A DNA stretch of 64,000 nucleotides from an uncultured Sphingomonas sp. (GTDB lineage Bacteria; Pseudomonadota; Alphaproteobacteria; Sphingomonadales; Sphingomonadaceae): the NCBI GenBank assembly GCA_946482655.1, contig CAMLSA010000004.1, forward strand, positions 10,883 to 74,882, read 5' to 3'. Position 1 is the first letter of the stretch, and each line of letters begins with the position of its first letter. The notes under the pieces are model-generated. The model had not been told where the DNA came from. It saw only the letters and a list, made by a program, of their open reading frames with translations, and ran no database searches. Of the stretch, positions 59,277-64,000 are shown piece by piece. A program made the position numbers and the translations under genes.

Positions 59277-62200
59277 ATGATTCAGGCGGCGCTGCACCAC
59301 CAGACGATCTATCGCTACGATCACCCGGTGCTGCTCGGTCCCCAAGTGATCCGGCTGAGGCCCGCGGCGCACAGCCGCACCGCGGTGAACAACTATTCGT
59401 TACGGATCGCGCCCGAAAATCACTTCATCAATTGGCAGCAGGATCCGCACGGCAATTGGCTGGCTCGGCTGGTCTTCCCCGAGCGGACCAACGAGTTCTC
59501 GGTAACCGTCGACCTGATCGCCGATCTGGCGGTGGTCAATCCGTTCGATTTCTTCGTAGAGGATTATGCCGAGGAACGGCCGTTCACCTATGCGCCCGTC
59601 TTGGCGACCGATCTCGCCGCCTATTTCGATCTCGAGCCGCAGGGCCCGCTGTTCGAGGAATTTGTCGGCCAGTTCGCCGATGGGCGCGCGCGCACGATCG
59701 ACTTTCTCGTCGATCTCAATGTCGCGCTCAACCGGCGCGTCCATTATGTGATCCGCATGGAGCCGGGCGTGCAATCGCCCGAGGAAACGCTGTCGATCGG
59801 CAGCGGCAGCTGCCGCGACTCGGCCTGGCTGCTGGTCCAGGCGGCGCGCCGGCTCGGGCTCGCGGCGCGCTTCGTGTCGGGCTACTCGATCCAGCTGACC
59901 CCCGATGTCGTTCCGCTCGAAGGCCCAAGGGGCGTGCCGCAGGACGTCTGCGATCTCCATGCCTGGGCCGAGGTCTATGTGCCCGGAGCGGGCTGGATCG
60001 GCATGGACGGGACCTCGGGCATGTTTGCGGGCGAGGGTCATATTCCGCTCGCCGCGACCCCGCATCACCGCTCGGCCACACCGATAGAAGGGGCGTTGCT
60101 CGAGCCGGCCCATGTCGATTTTCATTTCGACATGACGGTCCAGCGCATCGCCGAGGCAGTTCGGATCACCAAGCCCTTCACCGATGCGCGCTGGGAAGCG
60201 CTCGACGCGCTCGGCGAAAAGGTCGACGCCGATTTGCGGGCGCAGGACGTACGGCTGACCACAGGCGGCGAGCCGACCTTCGTCGCTCTCGACGATCCGG
60301 AGGCTCCCGAGTGGAATGGCGATGCCGTCGGCCCGACCAAGGCAGGCTATGCCGACCGGTTGATCCGCAAGCTGCGCGAGCGTTATGCGCCGGGTGGCAT
60401 GCTCCATCACGGCCAGGGCAAATGGTATCCTGGCGAAAGCCTGCCGCGCTGGGGCTATTCGGTCTATTGGCGCACCGACGGCCTGCCCGTCTGGAACGAC
60501 GCCAGCCTGATCGCGGGTGGCGAGACCGGCAAGGCGGTGACCAGCGACGATGCCGGGGCGTTCCTCGCCGAGATCGCCGAGGGGCTCGGCGTGGGTGGTG
60601 AGATGGTGCAGGAAGCCTATGAGGACGGCATCGATTGGGCGGTCAAGGAAGCTCAGCTGCCGGAGAATGTCGACCCGACCGATCCCAAGATCGACGATCC
60701 CGAAGCGCGGCACCGCATGGTCAAGGCGTTCGAGCACGGCCTGAGCAAGCCGGTCGGCCATGTCCTGCCGATCCAGCGCTGGAACGCCAGGCAGGCGACG
60801 GCACCCGGCCGCTGGCGTTCGGAACGCTGGCAGGTTCGTCGAGGCAAGCTGTTCGTGATGCCGGGGGACGCCGCGATCGGCTACCGGCTGCCGCTCGGCT
60901 CGCTGCCCTATGTGCCACCGTCCGACTATCCCTATCTCCACGTGCAGGACCCGACCGACGTGCGCGGTCCGCTGCCCGATTTCCGGACGGAGCGCAGCCA
61001 GGCGCTGGCGCAGCGGGCCGAGATGATCGCACCCGTGACCGGCGCCGCCGCGCCGCAGGAGCGGCAGGAGCAGAAAATCATGGAAGGCGCGGTGCGGACG
61101 GCGATGACGACGGAATCGCGCGGCGACCATATTGCTGTCTTCCTGCCGCCGACCGAGAAGCTCGAGGATTATCTCGAGCTGGTCGCCGAGATCGAGGCGA
61201 CCGCGGCGCGCACGCGGGTTCCGGTCCGCATCGAGGGCTACGGCCCGCCGCCCGATCCGCGTCTCAACGTCCTGAAGGTGACTCCCGATCCGGGTGTGAT
61301 CGAAGTCAATGTTCAGCCCGCTGCGAGCTGGGCCGAGACGGTCGACATCACCACCGGCCTCTACGAGCTCGCCCGGGAGACTGGGCTGACCGCCGACAAG
61401 TTCATGATCGATGGCCGCGCGATCGGTACCGGCGGCGGGAACCATATCGTGCTGGGCGGCCGCTCGGTGGACGATTCGCCGTTTATCCGCCGGCCCGACA
61501 TGCTCAAGAGCTTCATCCTTTACTGGCAACGCCATCCGGCGTTGAGCTATCTCTTCTCCGGACTGTTCATCGGGCCGACCAGCCAGGCGCCACGGATCGA
61601 CGAGGCGCGCCATGATGGGCTGTACGAGCTGGAAATCGCGCTGGCGCAGGTGCCGGCGCCGGGCCAGGGCGCGGCGCCGTCGCCCTGGGTGATCGACCGG
61701 CTGTTCCGCAACCTGCTCGTCGACGTCACCGGGAACACCCACCGCACCGAAATATGTATAGACAAAATGTTCTCACCCGACGGACCGGCCGGCCGGCTGG
61801 GGCTGCTCGAGTTCCGCGGCTTCGAAATGCCGCCGGACGCCAAGATGAGCCTCGCCCAGCAATTGCTGTTGCGCGCGCTTACCGCCTGGTTTTGGCGTGA
61901 GCCGGTAAAGGGCGGGCTGGTTCGCTGGGGCACGGCGTTGCACGATCGATTCCTGCTGCCGTATTTCGTCTGGGCCGACTTCATGGAGGTGCTCGGCGAC
62001 CTGCGCGACGCGGGCTATGATTTCGATCCAGCCTGGTTCGAGGCGCAGCGTCAGTTTCGCTTCCCGGTGCACGGCGCGGTTTCGGCCGGCGGCGTGACCC
62101 TCGAAATCACCCATGCGCTCGAGCCCTGGCATGTGCTGGGCGAAACCGGCGCGATCGGCGGCACCGTCCGCTATGTCGACAGCTCCACCGAACGGCTCCA

Positions 62201-62609
62201 GGTCAGGGCGAGCGGGCTGGTACCCGGGCGCCATATCGTCGCGGTCAACGGCCGCGCCGTGCCTATGATGCCGACCGGCGTGCCGGGCGAGGCGGTCGGC
62301 GGGGTGCGGTACAAGGCGTGGAAGCCCTCCAACTGCCTTCATCCGCTGCTCGACGCCGATGCCCCGCTGACGTTCGATCTGCTCGACAAGTGGAATGGCC
62401 GTTCGCTAGGCGGGTGCGTCTATCATGTCGCGCATCCGGGAGGGCGCAGTTATGACACCATTCCGATCAACGACCTCGAAGCCGAGGCGCGGCGCCGCGC
62501 GCGATTCCAGGATCACGGCCACACGCCCGGTCCGGTGACAATCCCGCTGATGGAACGCGCCAGCGAATTCCCGGTGACGCTCGATCTTCGCGCGCCGCCC
62601 GCCTGGTGA
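59277..62609 (+). CDS. transglutaminase-like and DUF2126 protein
   Basis: An 1110-residue cytoplasmic protein. The N-terminal 290 residues are a bacterial transglutaminase-like domain: [16 protein letters not shown], the catalytic Cys in [12 protein letters not shown], and the His/Asp region [19 protein letters not shown]. The rest is DUF2126 with blocks such as [41 protein letters not shown] and [16 protein letters not shown]. These proteins occur beside circularly permuted ATP-grasp genes, as here, in a predicted system that makes or removes peptide bonds on an unknown target. I chose ATG 59277, where the family begins. Confidence 0.93.
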   Translation: MIQAALHHQTIYRYDHPVLLGPQVIRLRPAAHSRTAVNNYSLRIAPENHFINWQQDPHGNWLARLVFPERTNEFSVTVDLIADLAVVNPFDFFVEDYAEERPFTYAPVLATDLAAYFDLEPQGPLFEEFVGQFADGRARTIDFLVDLNVALNRRVHYVIRMEPGVQSPEETLSIGSGSCRDSAWLLVQAARRLGLAARFVSGYSIQLTPDVVPLEGPRGVPQDVCDLHAWAEVYVPGAGWIGMDGTSGMFAGEGHIPLAATPHHRSATPIEGALLEPAHVDFHFDMTVQRIAEAVRITKPFTDARWEALDALGEKVDADLRAQDVRLTTGGEPTFVALDDPEAPEWNGDAVGPTKAGYADRLIRKLRERYAPGGMLHHGQGKWYPGESLPRWGYSVYWRTDGLPVWNDASLIAGGETGKAVTSDDAGAFLAEIAEGLGVGGEMVQEAYEDGIDWAVKEAQLPENVDPTDPKIDDPEARHRMVKAFEHGLSKPVGHVLPIQRWNARQATAPGRWRSERWQVRRGKLFVMPGDAAIGYRLPLGSLPYVPPSDYPYLHVQDPTDVRGPLPDFRTERSQALAQRAEMIAPVTGAAAPQERQEQKIMEGAVRTAMTTESRGDHIAVFLPPTEKLEDYLELVAEIEATAARTRVPVRIEGYGPPPDPRLNVLKVTPDPGVIEVNVQPAASWAETVDITTGLYELARETGLTADKFMIDGRAIGTGGGNHIVLGGRSVDDSPFIRRPDMLKSFILYWQRHPALSYLFSGLFIGPTSQAPRIDEARHDGLYELEIALAQVPAPGQGAAPSPWVIDRLFRNLLVDVTGNTHRTEICIDKMFSPDGPAGRLGLLEFRGFEMPPDAKMSLAQQLLLRALTAWFWREPVKGGLVRWGTALHDRFLLPYFVWADFMEVLGDLRDAGYDFDPAWFEAQRQFRFPVHGAVSAGGVTLEITHALEPWHVLGETGAIGGTVRYVDSSTERLQVRASGLVPGRHIVAVNGRAVPMMPTGVPGEAVGGVRYKAWKPSNCLHPLLDADAPLTFDLLDKWNGRSLGGCVYHVAHPGGRSYDTIPINDLEAEARRRARFQDHGHTPGPVTIPLMERASEFPVTLDLRAPPAW

Positions 62610-62617
62610 GCACCGCC

Positions 62618-64000
62618 ATGCAGGGGGACATGACGGCCGAACTGCCGGGCATGCCGAGCCTCGGCGAAGGCTGGCTGCAGAGCTACGTCGCCAAGGCTGG
62701 AATCGCGGACGCGCTGCGCGGCGATGTCGGGCGAGGCGCCAAATGGTGGCACCAGCTGTTCGAAGGTGTCGGCGGACTGAGCGAAGGCCGCCTCGATCTG
62801 CTCCAGCAGCGCATGGCGCGGCAGGTTCAGGAACTGGGCATCTCGTTCCGCTTGCCGGGCGAGGAGCGCGAGCGGCCCTGGCCGGTATCGGCGATGCCGC
62901 TGCTGATCGGCGAGGACGACTGGTCGATCATCGCCGAGGGCGTGGTGCAGCGCGCCGAACTGCTCGAACGGCTGCTCGACGACATCTTCGGCGATCAGCA
63001 GCTCGTTGCATCGGGCGCGATGCCCGCCGCCCTGATCACCGGCAGCCGCGCCTATTGGCGATCGCAGATCGGCGTCAAGCCGCCCGGCGGCCATCATCTG
63101 TATATCTATGCCGCCGATCTGTGCCGCGATCCCACCGGCGAATGGCGCGTGCTGGACGATCATGTCCGCGCCCCGGTCGGCGCCGGCTACGCACTCGAGA
63201 ACCGGCTGGCTTCGACGCGCCTGATGGGCGCGTTGCAGACCCGGCTGCATGTCGAGCGCCTCGCGCCCTTCTTCTCCGCCTTCCGCGAAGGTCTGTCCGC
63301 GGTCTGCCGACGTTCCGAACCGCGCATCGGCCTGCTTACGCCCGGGCGCTTCAATCAGAGCTATACCGAGCAGGCGCATCTCGCGCGCTATCTCGGCCTT
63401 CTGCTCGTGGAGGGAAGCGATCTCGCCGTACGGGAGGACGGCTTGTTCGTGCGCACGATCGAGGGGCTCAAGCGAGTCGACGCGCTGTGGCGCCGGATCG
63501 ACTCGCGCCTGCTCGATCCGCTCGCCTTCGACGCGACCTCGGCGATCGGCGTGCCCGGGCTGATGGATGCGATGGCGGCGGGACAGGTGGTGATCGCCAA
63601 CGCACCCGGTGCCGGAGTGGTCGAATCTACCGCGATGGCTGCCTTCCTGCCTTCGCTGTCGCGGCGGCTGTTCGGCGAGGACCTCAAGCTTCCCAACATC
63701 GCGACCTGGTGGTGCGGCCAAGAGGCGCCCCGTGCCGAGGTTGAGAAACGCCTCGACGAGATGTTGATCGCCCCCGCTTTTTCCGAGGTGCCGGTGGGCT
63801 TGCCGCGCGCACGGCCGGTGCTCGCCTCCTTGCTCAGCGGCGCTGAGCGCGCGGCGCTGCTCGCCGACATGCGCCGCCGGCCCGAGGACTATGTCGCGCA
63901 GGAGGATGTCCATCTGTCGACAACGCCGGCGGTCCAGGACGGCCAGCTGGTGCCGCGCCCGTTCACCGTGCGGGTCTTCGCCGCGCGCGGCCGCGACGGA
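62618..64000 (+). CDS. circularly permuted type 2 ATP-grasp protein, 3' partial
   Basis: The frame is open to the window edge, with 461 codons visible. Visible blocks are AKWWHQLFEGVGG, GISFRLPGEERERPWPVSAMPLLI, GSRAYWRSQIGVKPPGGHHLYIYAADL, LDDHVRAPVGAGYALENRLASTRLM, LTPGRFNQSYTEQAHLARYLG, TSAIGVPGLMDAMAAGQVVIANAPGAGVVES and LFGEDLKLPNIATWWCGQ. These match the circularly permuted type 2 ATP-grasp family, predicted to form peptide-like amide bonds. An in-frame GTG at 62606 overlaps the previous stop (GTGA) and could be the real start. I chose ATG 62618. An alpha-E domain may lie beyond the window. Confidence 0.9.
   Translation, partial: MQGDMTAELPGMPSLGEGWLQSYVAKAGIADALRGDVGRGAKWWHQLFEGVGGLSEGRLDLLQQRMARQVQELGISFRLPGEERERPWPVSAMPLLIGEDDWSIIAEGVVQRAELLERLLDDIFGDQQLVASGAMPAALITGSRAYWRSQIGVKPPGGHHLYIYAADLCRDPTGEWRVLDDHVRAPVGAGYALENRLASTRLMGALQTRLHVERLAPFFSAFREGLSAVCRRSEPRIGLLTPGRFNQSYTEQAHLARYLGLLLVEGSDLAVREDGLFVRTIEGLKRVDALWRRIDSRLLDPLAFDATSAIGVPGLMDAMAAGQVVIANAPGAGVVESTAMAAFLPSLSRRLFGEDLKLPNIATWWCGQEAPRAEVEKRLDEMLIAPAFSEVPVGLPRARPVLASLLSGAERAALLADMRRRPEDYVAQEDVHLSTTPAVQDGQLVPRPFTVRVFAARGRDG

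Noticed and set aside
59400..61742. 780-codon open frame on the minus strand.
   Set aside because: Antisense to the transglutaminase/DUF2126 gene and without any recognisable domain.
1..64000. tRNA, rRNA, CRISPR or insertion sequences.
   Set aside because: No T-loop-like motif in a cloverleaf setting, no regularly spaced repeats and no transposase motifs were found by eye. A covariance-model search would be the decisive test.

Overview
The window looks like chromosomal DNA from a sphingomonad or close alphaproteobacterial relative. It has high GC and long spurious open frames on antisense strands. It carries the CtrA antagonist family SciP (DUF1153), two HWE-type histidine kinases, a GGAAC-N17-GTT promoter of the EcfG general-stress type, and several small envelope or stress proteins (PRC-barrel, CBS, DUF1003, YkvA, GlsB, SIMPL). 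I see no rRNA, tRNA, CRISPR array, transposase or phage gene. All functional calls come from reading motifs in the sequence; no searches were run.

Layout. 1-3.8 kb: 3' part of a VKOR-like membrane protein, a PRC/CBS stress operon (minus), and YkvA plus a ZIP-like permease (plus). 4.0-7.8 kb: an unrecognised 742-residue protein followed by two paralogous SDR oxidoreductases. 7.9-12.9 kb: SelO, a GH13 glucosidase preceded by a 23-codon leader and hairpin, a GT4 glycosyltransferase, and DUF1003. 13.0-27.2 kb: a surface-sugar region. Two minus-strand operons (MDR dehydrogenase/Gfo-Idh oxidoreductase, and phosphatase/methyltransferase/permuted glycosidase/inositol-3-phosphate synthase) face a seven-gene plus-strand operon of three nucleotide-sugar enzymes and four glycosyltransferases with overlapping or near-overlapping ends. 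The 300-bp AT-rich divergent gap between them carries strong dyads. 27.3-34.7 kb: two divergent HWE-kinase modules (one with a Crp-type regulator, one with a receiver protein), an esterase with a 17-codon leader, MscS and a second Crp/Fnr protein. 34.8-38.8 kb: a TIR-TM-TPR protein, a small unknown protein and a TPR/SLOG-like/degenerate cyclase-like protein in one operon, plus a 55-codon gene. 38.9-45.8 kb: a small membrane protein, a methyltransferase, a three-gene signalling operon (OmpR-type regulator, LysM-FecR protein, CHASE2 kinase), a 123-bp inverted-repeat element and DUF445. 45.9-53.1 kb: an RND pump with its adaptor, SIMPL, DUF6065, GlsB and SciP. 53.2-59.1 kb: MnmA, an OmpA-like protein, a CDF transporter, PdxH and a MocR regulator with a palindrome. 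59.3-64 kb: a transglutaminase/DUF2126 protein followed by a circularly permuted ATP-grasp protein that runs off the window.

How the genes work together. The 13.5-27.2 kb region has the parts to make unusual nucleotide sugars (epimerase, CDP-paratose-epimerase-like enzyme, UDP-glucuronate decarboxylase), build a glycan with four glycosyltransferases and add inositol-derived or methylated decoration. The most system-like candidates without an obvious description are the TIR operon at 34.8-38.5 kb and the apparently circularly permuted glycosidase at 17.0-17.9 kb.
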